DNA of 64,000 nt. It comes from Franconibacter pulveris DSM 19144. GTDB taxonomy: Bacteria > Pseudomonadota > Gammaproteobacteria > Enterobacterales > Enterobacteriaceae. The stretch lies in NCBI GenBank assembly GCA_000621185.1, contig KK211225.1:154954-218953 (forward strand). Direction: 5' to 3'. The position numbers and the translations under genes were made by a program. The number at the start of each line of letters is the position of its first letter. The stretch's first letter is position 1. The notes beneath the pieces were generated by a model. It ran no database searches. It was given only the letters and a program-made list of their open reading frames with translations, and was not told the origin of the DNA. This document shows positions 43,459-53,794 of the stretch, piece after piece.

Positions 43459-43494
43459 TTCCACAACACTAAACCTATAAGTTGGGGAAATACA

Positions 43495-43752
43495 ATGTTC
43501 CAGCAAGAAGTTACCATTACCGCTCCGAACGGTCTGCATACCCGCCCTGCTGCTCAGTTTGTAAAAGAAGCGAAAGGCTTCACCTCTGAGATCACTGTGA
43601 CTTCCAACGGCAAAAGCGCCAGCGCGAAAAGCCTGTTCAAGCTGCAAACTCTGGGTCTGACTCAGGGCACTGTTGTGACCATTTCTGCGGAAGGCGAAGA
43701 TGAGCAGAAGGCAGTTGAACATCTGGTAAAACTGATGGCTGAACTCGAGTAA
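43495..43752 (+). CDS. ptsH: Phosphocarrier protein HPr
   Basis: An 85-residue HPr, which passes phosphate from Enzyme I to sugar-specific Enzymes II. The active His15 is in [12 protein letters not shown] and the regulatory Ser46 region is [11 protein letters not shown]. The protein is practically identical to E. coli HPr. TTGGGGAAATACA precedes the ATG as in E. coli. It is the first gene of ptsH-ptsI-crr, 43 bp before ptsI. Confidence 0.99.
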
Positions 43753-43795
43753 ATTCCGGGTTCTTTTCAAAATCAGTCACAAGTAAGGTAGGGTT

Positions 43796-45523
43796 ATGAT
43801 TTCAGGCATTTTAGCATCTCCGGGTATCGCCTTTGGCAAAGCACTGCTGCTGAAGGAAGATGAAATTGTCATCGACCGGAAAAAAATTTCTGCCGACAAG
43901 GTTGATCAGGAAGTTGAGCGTTTCCTGAGCGGGCGCGCTAAGGCTTCTTCTCAGCTGGAAGCGATCAAGGTGAAAGCCGGTGAGACTTTCGGTGAAGAAA
44001 AGGAAGCTATCTTCGAAGGCCACATCATGTTGCTGGAAGATGAAGAGCTGGAGCAGGAAATCATAGCCCTGATTAAGGATAAGCTCGTTACCGCGGACGC
44101 TGCGGCGCACGAGGTTATCGAAGGTCAGGCTACCGCGCTGGAAGAGCTTGACGACGAGTACCTGAAAGAGCGTGCGGCTGACGTGCGCGACATCGGCAAG
44201 CGTCTGCTGCGCAATATCCTTGGCCTCGCCATCATCGATTTAAGCGCGATTCAGGATGAAGTTATTCTGGTTGCCGCTGACCTGACCCCGTCGGAAACCG
44301 CACAGCTGAACCTGAAAAAGGTGCTCGGTTTCATCACCGACCTGGGCGGCCGTACTTCCCACACCTCTATCATGGCGCGCTCTCTTGAGCTGCCGGCGAT
44401 TGTGGGCACCGGCAACGTTACCTCTCTGGTAAAAAACGACGATTACCTGATCCTCGATGCGGTTAACAACAAAGTTTACGTTAACCCGACCAACGAAGAG
44501 ATCGAAGCGCTGCGCAACACTCAAGCCCAGGTGGCTGAAGAGAAAGCAGAGCTCGCCAAGCTTAAAGATCTGCCGGCTATCACGCTTGACGGCCATCAGG
44601 TTGAAGTTTGCGCCAACATCGGTACCGTGCGCGACGTCGCGGGCGCCGAGCGTAACGGCGCGGAAGGCGTAGGCCTCTATCGTACCGAATTTTTGTTCAT
44701 GGACCGTGACTCGCTGCCGACTGAAGAAGAGCAGTTCCAGGCTTATAAAGCCGTGGCGGAAGCCTGCGGTTCTCAGGCGGTTATCGTTCGCACCATGGAT
44801 ATCGGCGGCGACAAAGAGCTGCCGTACATGAACTTCCCGAAAGAAGAGAACCCGTTCCTCGGCTGGCGCGCGATTCGTATCGCTATGGATCGTAAAGAGA
44901 TCCTGCGTGACCAGCTGCGCGCCATTCTGCGCGCCTCCGCTTTCGGCAAATTGCGCATCATGTTCCCGATGATCATCTCAGTGGAAGAAGTGCGCGCGCT
45001 GAAAAAAGAGATCGAAGCGTTTAAACAAGAGCTGCGCGATGAAGGCAAAGCGTTTGACGAAACGATCGAAATTGGCGTGATGGTAGAAACCCCGGCGGCG
45101 GCGACCATCGCTCGTCACCTGGCGAAAGAGGTCGATTTCTTCAGTATCGGCACTAACGATTTGACGCAGTACACCCTGGCAGTTGACCGTGGTAATGATA
45201 TGATTTCCCACCTCTACCAGCCGATGTCGCCGTCTGTGCTGAACCTGATTAAGCAAGTAATTGATGCATCTCATGCTGAAGGCAAGTGGACGGGCATGTG
45301 TGGTGAGCTTGCTGGCGATGAACGTGCTACACTTCTTTTGCTGGGGATGGGTCTGGATGAATTCAGTATGAGTGCCATTTCTATCCCGCGCATTAAGAAG
45401 ATTATTCGTAACACGAACTTCGAAGATGCGAAGGTTTTAGCAGAGCAGGCTCTTGCTCAACCGACAACGGACGAGTTAATGACGCTGGTTAACAAGTTCA
45501 TTGAAGAAAAAACAATCTGCTAA
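43796..45523 (+). CDS. ptsI: Phosphoenolpyruvate-protein phosphotransferase (Enzyme I)
   Basis: A 575-residue Enzyme I that takes phosphate from PEP and hands it to HPr in the cytoplasm. The N-terminal HPr-binding and phosphohistidine domains carry His189 in [13 protein letters not shown]. The C-terminal PEP-binding barrel has [29 protein letters not shown] and the catalytic Cys region [10 protein letters not shown] (about 500). The length equals E. coli. crr follows after 43 bp. Confidence 0.99.
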   Translation: MISGILASPGIAFGKALLLKEDEIVIDRKKISADKVDQEVERFLSGRAKASSQLEAIKVKAGETFGEEKEAIFEGHIMLLEDEELEQEIIALIKDKLVTADAAAHEVIEGQATALEELDDEYLKERAADVRDIGKRLLRNILGLAIIDLSAIQDEVILVAADLTPSETAQLNLKKVLGFITDLGGRTSHTSIMARSLELPAIVGTGNVTSLVKNDDYLILDAVNNKVYVNPTNEEIEALRNTQAQVAEEKAELAKLKDLPAITLDGHQVEVCANIGTVRDVAGAERNGAEGVGLYRTEFLFMDRDSLPTEEEQFQAYKAVAEACGSQAVIVRTMDIGGDKELPYMNFPKEENPFLGWRAIRIAMDRKEILRDQLRAILRASAFGKLRIMFPMIISVEEVRALKKEIEAFKQELRDEGKAFDETIEIGVMVETPAAATIARHLAKEVDFFSIGTNDLTQYTLAVDRGNDMISHLYQPMSPSVLNLIKQVIDASHAEGKWTGMCGELAGDERATLLLLGMGLDEFSMSAISIPRIKKIIRNTNFEDAKVLAEQALAQPTTDELMTLVNKFIEEKTIC

Positions 45524-45566
45524 TCCACGAGATGCGGCCCAAATTACTGCTTAGGAGAGAAGGCTA

Positions 45567-46070
45567 ATGGGGTTATTTAGTAAGCTGTTCGGTGATAAAG
45601 GCAATAGCGACACCGGAACCATTGAGATCGTTGCTCCACTGTCCGGTGAAATCGTTAACATTGAAGACGTGCCGGATGTAGTGTTCGCAGAGAAGATTGT
45701 TGGTGATGGCATCGCTATCAAACCGACCGGCAACAAAATGGTTGCGCCGGTAGATGGCACCATTGGCAAAATCTTTGAAACCAACCATGCGTTCTCTATC
45801 GAATCCGATAGCGGCATTGAGCTGTTCGTTCACTTCGGTATCGACACCGTCGAACTGAAAGGCGAAGGCTTTAAGCGTCTCGCTGAAGAAGGCCAGCGTG
45901 TGAAGAAAGGCGACCCGGTTATCGAGTTCGACCTGCCGCTGCTGGAAGAAAAAGCGAAATCTACGCTGACGCCGGTCGTTATCTCCAATATGGATGAAAT
46001 CAAAGAGTTGATCAAACTCTCTGGTAGCGTAACCGTGGGCGAAACGCCGGTTATCCGTATCAAGAAGTAA
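45567..46070 (+). CDS. crr: Glucose-specific PTS Enzyme IIA
   Basis: A 167-residue EIIA-Glc, which phosphorylates glucose via PtsG and controls adenylate cyclase and inducer exclusion. It is two residues shorter than E. coli near the N-terminus ([18 protein letters not shown]). The active-site histidines therefore fall at about 73 (NHAFSIES) and 88 ([12 protein letters not shown]). The rest matches E. coli closely. It ends the pts operon, with a terminator 16 bp on. In E. coli pdxK follows; here it does not. Confidence 0.98.
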   Translation: MGLFSKLFGDKGNSDTGTIEIVAPLSGEIVNIEDVPDVVFAEKIVGDGIAIKPTGNKMVAPVDGTIGKIFETNHAFSIESDSGIELFVHFGIDTVELKGEGFKRLAEEGQRVKKGDPVIEFDLPLLEEKAKSTLTPVVISNMDEIKELIKLSGSVTVGETPVIRIKK

Positions 46071-46086
46071 GACTGACTCGTATTCG

Positions 46087-46117
46087 AAAATGGCGCCGCA
46101 AGGCGCCATTTTTTTAT
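46087..46117 (+). terminator. Terminator of the pts operon
   Basis: A stem AAAATGGCGCC / GGCGCCATTTT (4-nt loop) followed by T7. Confidence 0.93.
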
Positions 46118-46145
46118 CCTTCGGCCCCTTATCGGACTTTGAACT

Positions 46146-46670
46146 ATGCGCCGCTGGCGTTCCCTCTGGCTGTGCTTCATTGCCCTGCTGCCCGCCCCAT
46201 GGCTTTATGCGGGTTCTCCCGGCCCTTACGTGCTGGCGTTTATCGACATTTCCGCCCCACCGCTCAACGACGGCCAGGCCCTTACCGCCGCGCTGCGTAA
46301 AGCGCCATCAGTAGCGGAAAGAGAAACCTGTTTTTTATGCGAGGAAAGCGCTCAGGTTGAGGTACTCTATCTTTATCGTCTGCCGCCGGGTCTGTCAGCA
46401 GGCGCGCTGCGCCTTGCCGTCAGAGGCGATGAAAATGCCCGTAACCGGATGCAGCAACAACTCGCGGCGTTTGAAGATAAAGATGGCTATCAGGTGGATG
46501 GGTTGCTTATTTACGAGCATCTTCCCGGGGTAGTCAGCATTTATGCGATGCCTGCCCTGCCGGGTAAAGCGTTGCACCGGGTAAGTAGACCCGTAAAACG
46601 TTACCTTTCGCAGCAGAGCCTGGACAGGCTGCTTGAGGACGCGGCGGCGACAATTCCACGTGAAATCTAA
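46146..46670 (+). CDS. Unrecognised secreted protein between crr and cysM
   Basis: I do not recognise this 174-residue protein. It has a clear signal peptide (MRRWRSLWLCFIALLPAPWLYA) and no other membrane segment, so a periplasmic location is likely. A CxxC pair (ETCFLCEES, about residue 60) could bind metal or form a disulfide. The middle part (VDGLLIYEHLPGVVSIYAMP) is beta-rich. GC-rich third positions like its neighbours suggest a resident gene. It occupies the place of pdxK and yfeK in E. coli, but I see no similarity to either. It converges on cysM with a hairpin between. Confidence 0.7.
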   Translation: MRRWRSLWLCFIALLPAPWLYAGSPGPYVLAFIDISAPPLNDGQALTAALRKAPSVAERETCFLCEESAQVEVLYLYRLPPGLSAGALRLAVRGDENARNRMQQQLAAFEDKDGYQVDGLLIYEHLPGVVSIYAMPALPGKALHRVSRPVKRYLSQQSLDRLLEDAAATIPREI

Positions 46671-46672
46671 AC

Positions 46673-46694
46673 CGGCGGACGTTTGCGTCCGCCG
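46673..46694. terminator. Hairpin between the convergent 46146 gene and cysM
   Basis: A 9-bp perfect GC-rich stem (CGGCGGACG / CGTCCGCCG, loop TTTG) directly after the stop codon. No T-run follows on either side, so efficient intrinsic termination is uncertain. Confidence 0.5.
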
Positions 46695-46700
46695 CCACGG

Positions 46701-47612
46701 TTAAATGCCTGCGCCCTGGCTGTAGCTTTCTTCCCCGAATACGCCGGTCGAAAGGTAGCGGTCGCCGCGATCGCAGATAATCGCCACGACTACCGCGCCG
46801 GGGTTTGCCTGCGCAACGCGCAACGCGCCCGCTACCGCCCCGCCGGAACTCACGCCGCAGAAAAGTCCTTCTTTACGCGCCAGCTCGCGGGTGGTGTTCT
46901 CCGCATCAAGCTGGCTGATATCCAGCACCTCATCCACCAGCGACGCGTTGAAAATGCCCGGCAGATATTGCTGGGGCCAGCGGCGAATTCCCGGAATGCT
47001 GCTGCCTTCTTCCGGCTGCAGGCCGACAATCGTCACCTTTTTCGCCTGTTCGCGCAGAAAGCGGCTCACGCCCGTAATGGTGCCCGTTGTCCCCATGCTG
47101 GAAACAAAGTGCGTAATGCGCCCTTCGGTTTGCCGCCAGATTTCAGGCCCCGTGGTGGTGTAATGCGCGTAAGGGTTATCAGGGTTATTAAACTGGTCCA
47201 GCACCTTACCTTCACCGCGTTCGCCCATCTCTTTCGCCAGATCGCGCGCGCCTTCCATCCCCTGCTCGCGGCTTACCAGAATCAGCTCCGCGCCGTAAGC
47301 CTGCATCGCCGCCTTGCGCTCCATGCTCATGTTGTCCGGCATAAGCAGCTTCATACGGTAGCCTTTCAGGGCCGCTATCATCGCCAGCGCGATGCCGGTA
47401 TTGCCGCTGGTCGCCTCAATCAGCACGTCGCCGGGCTTAATCTCGCCACGCTTTTCCGCCTCGGTAATCATCGAGAGCGCCGCACGGTCTTTCACCGAAC
47501 CCGCCGGGTTGTTACCTTCGAGCTTGACCCAAATTTCGGCGCCGTTGGTCAGCCCGGTCCGCTGCAGCCGCACCAGAGGCGTATTGCCGATAGTCTGTTC
47601 TAATGTGTTCAC
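46701..47612 (-). CDS. cysM: Cysteine synthase B
   Basis: A 303-residue PLP enzyme that uses sulfide or thiosulfate with O-acetylserine, giving cysteine or S-sulfocysteine. The cofactor lysine is in GNNPAGSVKDRAALSM (about residue 41), the substrate loop is [13 protein letters not shown], and GTTGTITGVSRFL binds phosphate. Translation begins with GTG (MNTLEQTIGNTP), as in E. coli. It lies 69 bp after cysA, but a terminator-like hairpin stands in that gap. Its use of thiosulfate fits the transporter genes upstream. Confidence 0.97.
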   Translation of the reverse strand: MNTLEQTIGNTPLVRLQRTGLTNGAEIWVKLEGNNPAGSVKDRAALSMITEAEKRGEIKPGDVLIEATSGNTGIALAMIAALKGYRMKLLMPDNMSMERKAAMQAYGAELILVSREQGMEGARDLAKEMGERGEGKVLDQFNNPDNPYAHYTTTGPEIWRQTEGRITHFVSSMGTTGTITGVSRFLREQAKKVTIVGLQPEEGSSIPGIRRWPQQYLPGIFNASLVDEVLDISQLDAENTTRELARKEGLFCGVSSGGAVAGALRVAQANPGAVVVAIICDRGDRYLSTGVFGEESYSQGAGI

Positions 47613-47630
47613 GTCAGTCTGTCCAAAGCA

Positions 47631-47658
47631 TAAAAAAAGCGGCCACGGGGCCGCTTGC
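47631..47658 (-). terminator. Terminator/attenuator between cysA and cysM
   Basis: On the minus strand AGCGGCC / GGCCGCT (4-nt loop) is followed by T7, ending about 19 bp before the cysM start. It should uncouple cysM from full cysPTWA transcription. Confidence 0.85.
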
Positions 47659-47681
47659 TCGTCGTGTAGGACGTTAACCTA

Positions 47682-48767
47682 TCAGGCCGTCTCAGCCAGA
47701 GCAACACTCTGGATCCGCTCATCGCCGTTGTAAAGACGGGCGTGCTGCAGGCCCACATAGAGACGCTCGCCGCGGTGCGGCACATAGTCTTCGCGCAGCA
47801 CAACCGTTAGCGGTTCGTCATACCAGCCGAGCGGCTGCACGACCAGTTGCATATAGTGCCCCTTCGGACTCACTTCCAGCACCTGCACCGGGAGCGGCGA
47901 ATCAAGGCTGGTGCGGCGGCTTACGTCCACTTCCCACGGGCGCAGGAACAGGTCAACCGGCCCCTGGTGCGCAGGAGAAAAACCAAGCGGCCAGCGGTGC
48001 GCGCCGACGTGGAACTGGCTGCCGCGCACGGTGCCCTTCAGCCGGTTAACTTCGCCAAGGAACTCCAGCACGAAGCGCGTGGCGGGTTCACGCCACACCT
48101 GCTCCGGCGCATCAGCCTGTTCGATATGGCCCTGGCTCATCACCACTACGCGGTCGGCCACTTCCATCGCCTCTTCCTGATCGTGGGTAACGAAAACGCT
48201 GGTGAATTTTAACTCTTCGTGCAGCTCGCGCAGCCAGCGGCGCAGCTCTTTACGCACCTGGGCGTCCAGTGCGCCGAAAGGCTCGTCGAGCAGCAGGATT
48301 TGCGGCTCCACCGCCAGCGCGCGAGCCAACGCCACGCGCTGTTTCTGGCCGCCGGAAAGCTGCGCCGGATAGCGGTCCGCCAGATGAGAAAGCTGCACCA
48401 TCTCAAGCAACTGCGTCACTTTTTGTTTGATAGCCGCCGCGTTCGGGCGCTCGCGCCTTGGCAACACGGTCAGGCCGAACGCGATATTGTCGAACACCGA
48501 CATATGGCGAAACAGCGCATAGTGCTGAAACACAAACCCCACCTTACGGTCGCGGGCATGCAGGCGGCTCACGTCGGTGCCGTGAAAGCGAATGCGCCCG
48601 CTGGTCTGATGCTCAAGCCCCGCGATAATACGCAGCAGCGTCGTTTTACCGGAGCCGGAAGGCCCCAGCAGCGCTACCATCTGGCCGGAAGGGATATCCA
48701 GTGAGATATCATTCAGCACCTGGGTGCGACCAAAAGACTTCTTAATATTGGCAATCTCAATGCTCAT
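47682..48767 (-). CDS. cysA: Sulfate/thiosulfate ABC transporter ATPase CysA
   Basis: A 361-residue ABC ATPase that drives sulfate and thiosulfate import. The Walker A is [10 protein letters not shown] (about 34-43), the signature [15 protein letters not shown] and the Walker [13 protein letters not shown]. The D-loop and switch His ([11 protein letters not shown]) follow, then a C-terminal TOBE regulatory domain. The C-terminus is four residues shorter than in E. coli. Its start overlaps cysW by 11 bp, with a strong AGGAGG site inside cysW. Confidence 0.97.
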   Translation of the reverse strand: MSIEIANIKKSFGRTQVLNDISLDIPSGQMVALLGPSGSGKTTLLRIIAGLEHQTSGRIRFHGTDVSRLHARDRKVGFVFQHYALFRHMSVFDNIAFGLTVLPRRERPNAAAIKQKVTQLLEMVQLSHLADRYPAQLSGGQKQRVALARALAVEPQILLLDEPFGALDAQVRKELRRWLRELHEELKFTSVFVTHDQEEAMEVADRVVVMSQGHIEQADAPEQVWREPATRFVLEFLGEVNRLKGTVRGSQFHVGAHRWPLGFSPAHQGPVDLFLRPWEVDVSRRTSLDSPLPVQVLEVSPKGHYMQLVVQPLGWYDEPLTVVLREDYVPHRGERLYVGLQHARLYNGDERIQSVALAETA

Positions 48768-49632
48768 GATTTCCCTCCTGTTGCCCGCGTTTTTCCTGAT
48801 TATTCAGGCGCCACTGCAACGCACTCTTCAAAAACAGGGTCAAAATAGCCATTAACGTCAGCAGGGCGGCGGCGGTAAACGAACCCACCGCGTTGTAATC
48901 CTGCTGCAGTAATTCAATCTGTAAAGGCAGCGAAAGCGTTTCGCCGCGAATCGAGCCGGATACCACCGACACCGCGCCAAACTCGCCGATAGCGCGCGCG
49001 TTAGTCAGCACCACGCCATACAGCAACGCCCAACGGATATTCGGCAGCGTTACGCGGCGAAACATCTGCCAGCCGGAAGCGCCAAGCAAAATAGCCGCTT
49101 CATCTTCCTGGCTGCCCTGGCTCAGCATGACCGGCACCAGCTCGCGCACCACAAACGGACAGGTAACAAAGATAGTCACCAGCACCATGCCCGGCCAGGC
49201 GAACATAATCTGCATATCATGTTCATCCAGCCAGCCGCCGAGCGGGCCGTTAGAGCCGTAAAAGAGCAGATACACCAGGCCCGCCACCACCGGCGAGACG
49301 GCAAACGGAATATCAAGCAGCGTCAGCAATAATTGACGGCCGCGAAAGTCAAAGCGCGTCACCAGCCAGGCGAGCAAAGTACCGAACACCAGGTTCACCG
49401 GCACCGTGATAAGCGCGATCAGCACGGTCAGCCAGATGGCGTGCAGCATGTCCGGGTCGGCGATATTTTCCAGCACCGGCATCAGCCCCTTCGAAAAGGC
49501 CTGCGCGAAGATAGAAATCATCGGCACCAGCAGGATCAGGCAGGAAACCAGCACGCCTGTGCCGATAAGCAACCATTTGCCCCAGTTCACGCCGGGGCGA
49601 TCGTAATTTTTCACTTCAGTAACTTCAGCCAT
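48757..49632 (-). CDS. cysW: Sulfate/thiosulfate ABC permease CysW
   Basis: A 291-residue inner-membrane permease subunit with six membrane helices and the EAA loop typical of the family ([20 protein letters not shown], about 175-194). It pairs with CysT to form the channel energised by CysA. Its ATG shares one base with the cysT stop (TAATG), and its end overlaps cysA. Confidence 0.96.
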   Translation of the reverse strand: MAEVTEVKNYDRPGVNWGKWLLIGTGVLVSCLILLVPMISIFAQAFSKGLMPVLENIADPDMLHAIWLTVLIALITVPVNLVFGTLLAWLVTRFDFRGRQLLLTLLDIPFAVSPVVAGLVYLLFYGSNGPLGGWLDEHDMQIMFAWPGMVLVTIFVTCPFVVRELVPVMLSQGSQEDEAAILLGASGWQMFRRVTLPNIRWALLYGVVLTNARAIGEFGAVSVVSGSIRGETLSLPLQIELLQQDYNAVGSFTAAALLTLMAILTLFLKSALQWRLNNQEKRGQQEGNHEH

Positions 49633-50462
49633 TAGTGACCTACCACGCGCCGGCCAAAGCGGCTTTGCAGAGTGTTAATGCCAAACAGCAGCAACAGCGA
49701 AGCGGCGAGGATCACTGAAGCGATAGCGCTGGCCGCCGGGTAATCAAACTCCTGCAACCGTACGAAAATCATCAGCGAGGTGACCTCGGTCTTCCAGGCG
49801 ATGTTGCCGGCGATAAAAATCACCGCGCCGAATTCGCCAAGGCTGCGGGTAAACGAGAGCGCCACACCCGCCATCAGCGCCGGAGAAAGTTCCGGCAGCA
49901 CCACTTTACGAAAGCTCTGCCAGCGGGTGGCGCCGAGCGTCTGCGCGGCTTCTTCGTATTCCGGGCCTAACTCTTCCAGTACAGGCTGCACGGTGCGCAC
50001 GACAAAGGGAATGCTGGTGAACGCCATCGCCACGGCGATGCCAAGCCAGGTATAGGTCACTTTAATGTCGAACTGCGCCAGCCATTCGCCGTAAAGCCCG
50101 TTCACGGAGAAAAGCGAAGCGAGGGTCAGGCCCGCCACCGCCGTCGGCAGGGCGAAAGGCAAGTCCATCAGCGCATCCAGCAGCGTACGGCCAGGAAACT
50201 GATAGCGGGTTAAGATCCACGCCATCAATAACCCGAATACGCCATTAAATACCGAGGCCACCGCCGCGGAGAGCAGCGTCACTTTATACGCTGCCACTAC
50301 CTGCGGGTTGGTAATCACTTCCCAGTACTGCTCCCAGCTCATCTGGGCGAGCTGCATCACCAGCGCGCTAAGCGGCAACAGAAGAATCAGACAAACAAAC
50401 AACAGGCTGGTGCCAAGGCTCAAGGTAAAGCCCGGCAACACACGCTTAGAGACTGCAAACAT
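49632..50462 (-). CDS. cysT: Sulfate/thiosulfate ABC permease CysT (CysU)
   Basis: A 276-residue permease subunit (277 in E. coli), with six membrane helices and the EAA loop EYEEAAQTLGATRWQSFRKV (about 165-184). It forms a heterodimer with CysW. Both ends are linked to neighbours by one-base TAATG overlaps (with cysP before and cysW after), which favours equimolar synthesis by re-initiation. Confidence 0.96.
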   Translation of the reverse strand: MFAVSKRVLPGFTLSLGTSLLFVCLILLLPLSALVMQLAQMSWEQYWEVITNPQVVAAYKVTLLSAAVASVFNGVFGLLMAWILTRYQFPGRTLLDALMDLPFALPTAVAGLTLASLFSVNGLYGEWLAQFDIKVTYTWLGIAVAMAFTSIPFVVRTVQPVLEELGPEYEEAAQTLGATRWQSFRKVVLPELSPALMAGVALSFTRSLGEFGAVIFIAGNIAWKTEVTSLMIFVRLQEFDYPAASAIASVILAASLLLLFGINTLQSRFGRRVVGH

Positions 50463-51478
50463 TACTTACGCCCCGCCGCGACCAGCCGGTCAAATTCGCC
50501 GCCGCTGTTGAAGTGGGTTTTCATCGCTTCCGGCCAGCCGCCGAATTTATCCTCCACGCGGAAAAGGTCGGTCTGCGGGAATTTATCCTTCAGCTTGTCC
50601 ATTACTGCCGGGTTGTTCACGCGGTAGTAATAGTTGGTGATGATCTGCTGCGCCGTCGGGCTATAGAGATAGTTCAGATAAGCCTTCGCCGCCTTCTCGG
50701 TGCCGTTGGCTTTGACGTTTTTATCAATCCACGCCACCGGGAACTCCGCCAGGATATTGACCTTCGGCACGACGACCTCGTAACCCTCTTTTTCGTACTG
50801 ATTGCGGATGTTGTTCACTTCCGACTCAAAGCTAATCAGTACGTCACCCAGGCCACGTTCAACAAAGGTGGTGGTCGCACCGCGACCACCGGTATCGAAC
50901 ACCTCAACGTTTTTCAAAAACTGCGTCATGAACTGTTCGGTTTTGGCTTTATCACCGCCGTCGGCGTTGTCCGCGGCGCCCCAGGCGGCTAAATAGGTGT
51001 AACGGGCATTACCGGAGGTTTTCGGGTTCGGGAAAATAAGCTTTACGTCCGGGCGCACCAGGTCGCTCCAGTCGTGAATATTTTTCGGGTTGCCCTTACG
51101 CACCAGGAAAGCCATGGTGGAATAGAACGGCGAGCTGTTATTCGGCAAACGGCTTTGCCAGTCGGCCGGGATGAGCTTGCCTTTATCATGCAGGATCTGA
51201 ACGTCAGTCACTTGGTTATAAGTTACAACGTCTGCTTTTAAGCCCTGCAGAATGGCCAGCGCCTGCTTGGACGAGCCTGCGTGCGACTGCTTTATGGTCA
51301 GCTTGTCGCCGTTATTCTCTTTTTCCCACTGCTGCGCAAAAGGTGGGTTAAGGGCGGCAAAAAGCTCGCGGGAAACGTCGTAAGAGCTGTTCAACAGCTC
51401 GGTTGCCTGAGCGTGTCCTGCCATTAACAGAGAGATGGCGATTGCACTCCATGCTTTTCTAGTGATTTTAACGGCCAT
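50462..51478 (-). CDS. cysP: Thiosulfate-binding protein CysP
   Basis: A 338-residue periplasmic binding protein that delivers thiosulfate (and sulfate) to CysTWA. A signal peptide ([25 protein letters not shown]) is followed by [18 protein letters not shown], the family start. Binding-loop stretches are [16 protein letters not shown] and [16 protein letters not shown]. It is the first gene of the operon; CysB-dependent control is expected from E. coli, though I cannot delimit the site by eye. ucpA and mur genes that flank it in E. coli are missing. Confidence 0.97.
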   Translation of the reverse strand: MAVKITRKAWSAIAISLLMAGHAQATELLNSSYDVSRELFAALNPPFAQQWEKENNGDKLTIKQSHAGSSKQALAILQGLKADVVTYNQVTDVQILHDKGKLIPADWQSRLPNNSSPFYSTMAFLVRKGNPKNIHDWSDLVRPDVKLIFPNPKTSGNARYTYLAAWGAADNADGGDKAKTEQFMTQFLKNVEVFDTGGRGATTTFVERGLGDVLISFESEVNNIRNQYEKEGYEVVVPKVNILAEFPVAWIDKNVKANGTEKAAKAYLNYLYSPTAQQIITNYYYRVNNPAVMDKLKDKFPQTDLFRVEDKFGGWPEAMKTHFNSGGEFDRLVAAGRK

Positions 51479-51627
51479 TGCGCACCCTTATAAATGTGAT
51501 GACGATCAGGCATCAGTTTATTTATAACGGGCATTAAAGCTGTAACGCTTTTATATACCGTTTAGCGATTTGCAATTGCGAAAGGATATAAGCCAGCGGC
51601 GCGACGGAAAGCCGCGCCGCGAGGGGG

Positions 51628-52527
51628 TTAAAGCGCGAAAAGCCTCTCGAGAGAGGGGGCGAAATAGTAGCCGCCGGTAACTGGCTTTGTGAAGCGCAGC
51701 ATGGCGTCGCGCTTGCCGTCTTTATCGCCGAACATGCTCAGCAACTGCTGTTCAATATTATAAAGACGCGCGCAGTAGGCGCAGAAGTACAGACCGTGCA
51801 CGCCGCTTGCCGTGCCGTAAGGCAGGCTCTGGCGCACAATTTTCAGGCCCTTGCCCTCTTCTTTGAGATCAACGCGAGTCAGATGGGAAGTAACCGGACG
51901 CGCGTCGCCGTCAATCTCTTCGTTGGCCACTTTGGTACGGCCAATCATCATCTCCTGATCCGGCACGCTCATGCGGTTAAGCTGCTTCAGGTTATGCTCC
52001 CAGCGCTGCACAAAGACATAGCTGCCGCCCGCGTCCACGCCGTCGTTAATCACCGCAACGGCGCGACGCGTCTCTTCGCCGGCCGGGTTCTCGGTGCCAT
52101 CGACAAAGCCGCTCAGGTCACGCTCTTCCACCCAGCGGAAGCCGTGCGTTTCTTCCTGCACGTTGAGCGTGTCGCCAAAGGCCACCAGCGCGGCCTGCGC
52201 GACGGAAAAGTTCACGTCATGGCGCAGCGAAAGGATGTGTATCAGCACGTCGTGCTGGGTGGCGGGCGCCAGTCCTTTACCAAGCGGGGTAAAGTTTTTC
52301 AGCTCCTGCGCCCCTACCCCGCCGCTTAATTCACGCCAGAGGTCATGGCCGAAGCCTATCACCACCCCGAGGCTGGCTTCCGGGAACTGCGCCTGAAAGG
52401 TCGCGACTTTATCAGCGAAGGCTTTACAGCCCTGACGCAGCGCGTCGCGATCGCCCTGCGCTTTCGCTTCCAGCCAAATGGCGGCGCGGCAATGTTCCGG
52501 CAAAATGCCGCTTTGAACCTGAGACAT
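51628..52527 (-). CDS. yfeX: DyP-type heme peroxidase YfeX
   Basis: A 299-residue dye-decolourising peroxidase matching E. coli YfeX, a cytoplasmic heme protein. The DyP signature with its catalytic Asp is [16 protein letters not shown] (about 145-160), and the proximal heme His is in the TSHLTRVD region (about 215). The start ([20 protein letters not shown]) follows GGAGGAG. It precedes no operon partner in the same direction within 100 bp except yfeY upstream (92 bp). Confidence 0.94.
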   Translation of the reverse strand: MSQVQSGILPEHCRAAIWLEAKAQGDRDALRQGCKAFADKVATFQAQFPEASLGVVIGFGHDLWRELSGGVGAQELKNFTPLGKGLAPATQHDVLIHILSLRHDVNFSVAQAALVAFGDTLNVQEETHGFRWVEERDLSGFVDGTENPAGEETRRAVAVINDGVDAGGSYVFVQRWEHNLKQLNRMSVPDQEMMIGRTKVANEEIDGDARPVTSHLTRVDLKEEGKGLKIVRQSLPYGTASGVHGLYFCAYCARLYNIEQQLLSMFGDKDGKRDAMLRFTKPVTGGYYFAPSLERLFAL

Positions 52528-52619
52528 CTCTCCTCCAGCAAAAACGATGCCACGAAGGTGGCATGAATCGGGCTATTGTACCCGATTTTTTTGCCGGCGC
52601 GTTGCGCTAAAACAAGCCG

Positions 52620-53195
52620 TTAACGGCGCCAGACTATCTTGTGCAGCGTCCATTTTTTCAGGGCATCGTCAGAAGGCATTAACCCTTCAGGGCCGCGCCA
52701 TTCGCCGGTAAAAACGTAGCTGACATGATGACTGCCGGGCGCCTGACACTCCACGCCGTCGCTGTCGTCATCCAGCGCTTTTTTACAGGCGCCATACGCT
52801 TTGTCATACAGATCGCTGAAAGGCGTGCCAATCTTCACGCCGCTGTCGGTCGCGATATCGTTATCCAGCACATCGATACGGCTGACTTTGTCGTTTTCGC
52901 CGTTAACCACTACGGCAAGCTTGTCATTCTTCAGCGCTTCGAAATAGCGCACCACCGCGCCGCCCTGCGTTTTCATCCCGCTGCGCAAGCGATAATCATC
53001 GCCCAGCGCGTCGGCGATCTCCTCTTCTTTCAGCGGCGTGTCGGCAGTGATATCCCCTAAGCCGTTTTCGGTCACTTCAAGCGACGAGCCAAACCAGTTC
53101 CACGGCGCGGCGGCGGACCAGTGTACGTTCGATAGCGTGGAACAGCCCGTCAACACGAGCGGCAGACCGCAGAGCAGCAAACGCAGGTTTTTCAT
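52620..53195 (-). CDS. yfeY: Lipoprotein YfeY
   Basis: A 191-residue lipoprotein (DUF1131 family) matching E. coli YfeY. The lipobox is VLTGCS, with the lipidated Cys at residue 18. The mature protein has a conserved ADALGDDYRLRSGMKTQGG and IDVLDNDIATDSGVKIGTPF. In E. coli it belongs to the sigma-E envelope-stress regulon; I did not verify a sigma-E promoter here. It lies between yfeZ and yfeX, all on the same strand. Confidence 0.92.
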   Translation of the reverse strand: MKNLRLLLCGLPLVLTGCSTLSNVHWSAAAPWNWFGSSLEVTENGLGDITADTPLKEEEIADALGDDYRLRSGMKTQGGAVVRYFEALKNDKLAVVVNGENDKVSRIDVLDNDIATDSGVKIGTPFSDLYDKAYGACKKALDDDSDGVECQAPGSHHVSYVFTGEWRGPEGLMPSDDALKKWTLHKIVWRR

Positions 53196-53256
53196 TTTTT
53201 ATCCCTTTCTTAAGCATTATCGCTTGTTGGAACCTCTAAACCGAAAAAAGTGCCGG

Positions 53257-53694
53257 TTAATCTGTATCGGGCGTAAAGCAGGCGCGCAACCGGGCGTTAA
53301 ACCCAAGCCACCAGAGCGCGAAGAGGTCGGCGGCCAGCAGAATCATCGCCGCCCCGCTCTGCCCTTCATTGTTTGCCAGCATAAACAGCTGTGAGGTTAG
53401 CAGCCAGACCTGGGTAACGATAAGCACCCAGCGCCAGGCGCGCCATAGCCGTGGGAAGCGCTCCCGTCGCCCGCTTAGCAGAAAAGCCAGCGCCGCCGGC
53501 ACGCCGGTCAGCAAACCGAGCCAGAAGGCGGCACGGTCGGGGTAAAAGAGCGCGAGCAGCGCTTCTCCTTGCTCCCGCGATGCGCCCGCCAGCACAAACA
53601 GCGCCCAGGTGCGCGCTTGCAACAGCAGCACGCCCCAGAACAGCGCGGGCAGCTTCAGCAGCCCCTGGCTGTCGTAATCGGAAGGTAAAAACAT
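53257..53694 (-). CDS. yfeZ: DUF2919 membrane protein YfeZ
   Basis: A 145-residue inner-membrane protein of the DUF2919 family, matching E. coli YfeZ. It begins MFLPSDYDSQGLLKLPALFW and has four hydrophobic segments. The segment ARTWALFVLAGAS is typical. No function is known. It is 61 bp upstream of yfeY in the same direction and diverges from the BOF-family gene. Confidence 0.9.
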   Translation of the reverse strand: MFLPSDYDSQGLLKLPALFWGVLLLQARTWALFVLAGASREQGEALLALFYPDRAAFWLGLLTGVPAALAFLLSGRRERFPRLWRAWRWVLIVTQVWLLTSQLFMLANNEGQSGAAMILLAADLFALWWLGFNARLRACFTPDTD

Positions 53695-53794
53695 GTATAA
53701 ATTCCGGGATCCGCCGTCATAAAAGGCAGAATTATGTCACCCTGTAAGGGTGCGAAGAAAGCGCTTCGCACGAGATAACCAAAAGGAGATTGAG

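Noticed and set aside
46683-47603. A 306-codon open frame antisense to cysM
   Set aside because: It mirrors the cysM coding pattern, and its translation is rich in Arg, Ala and His without domain features.
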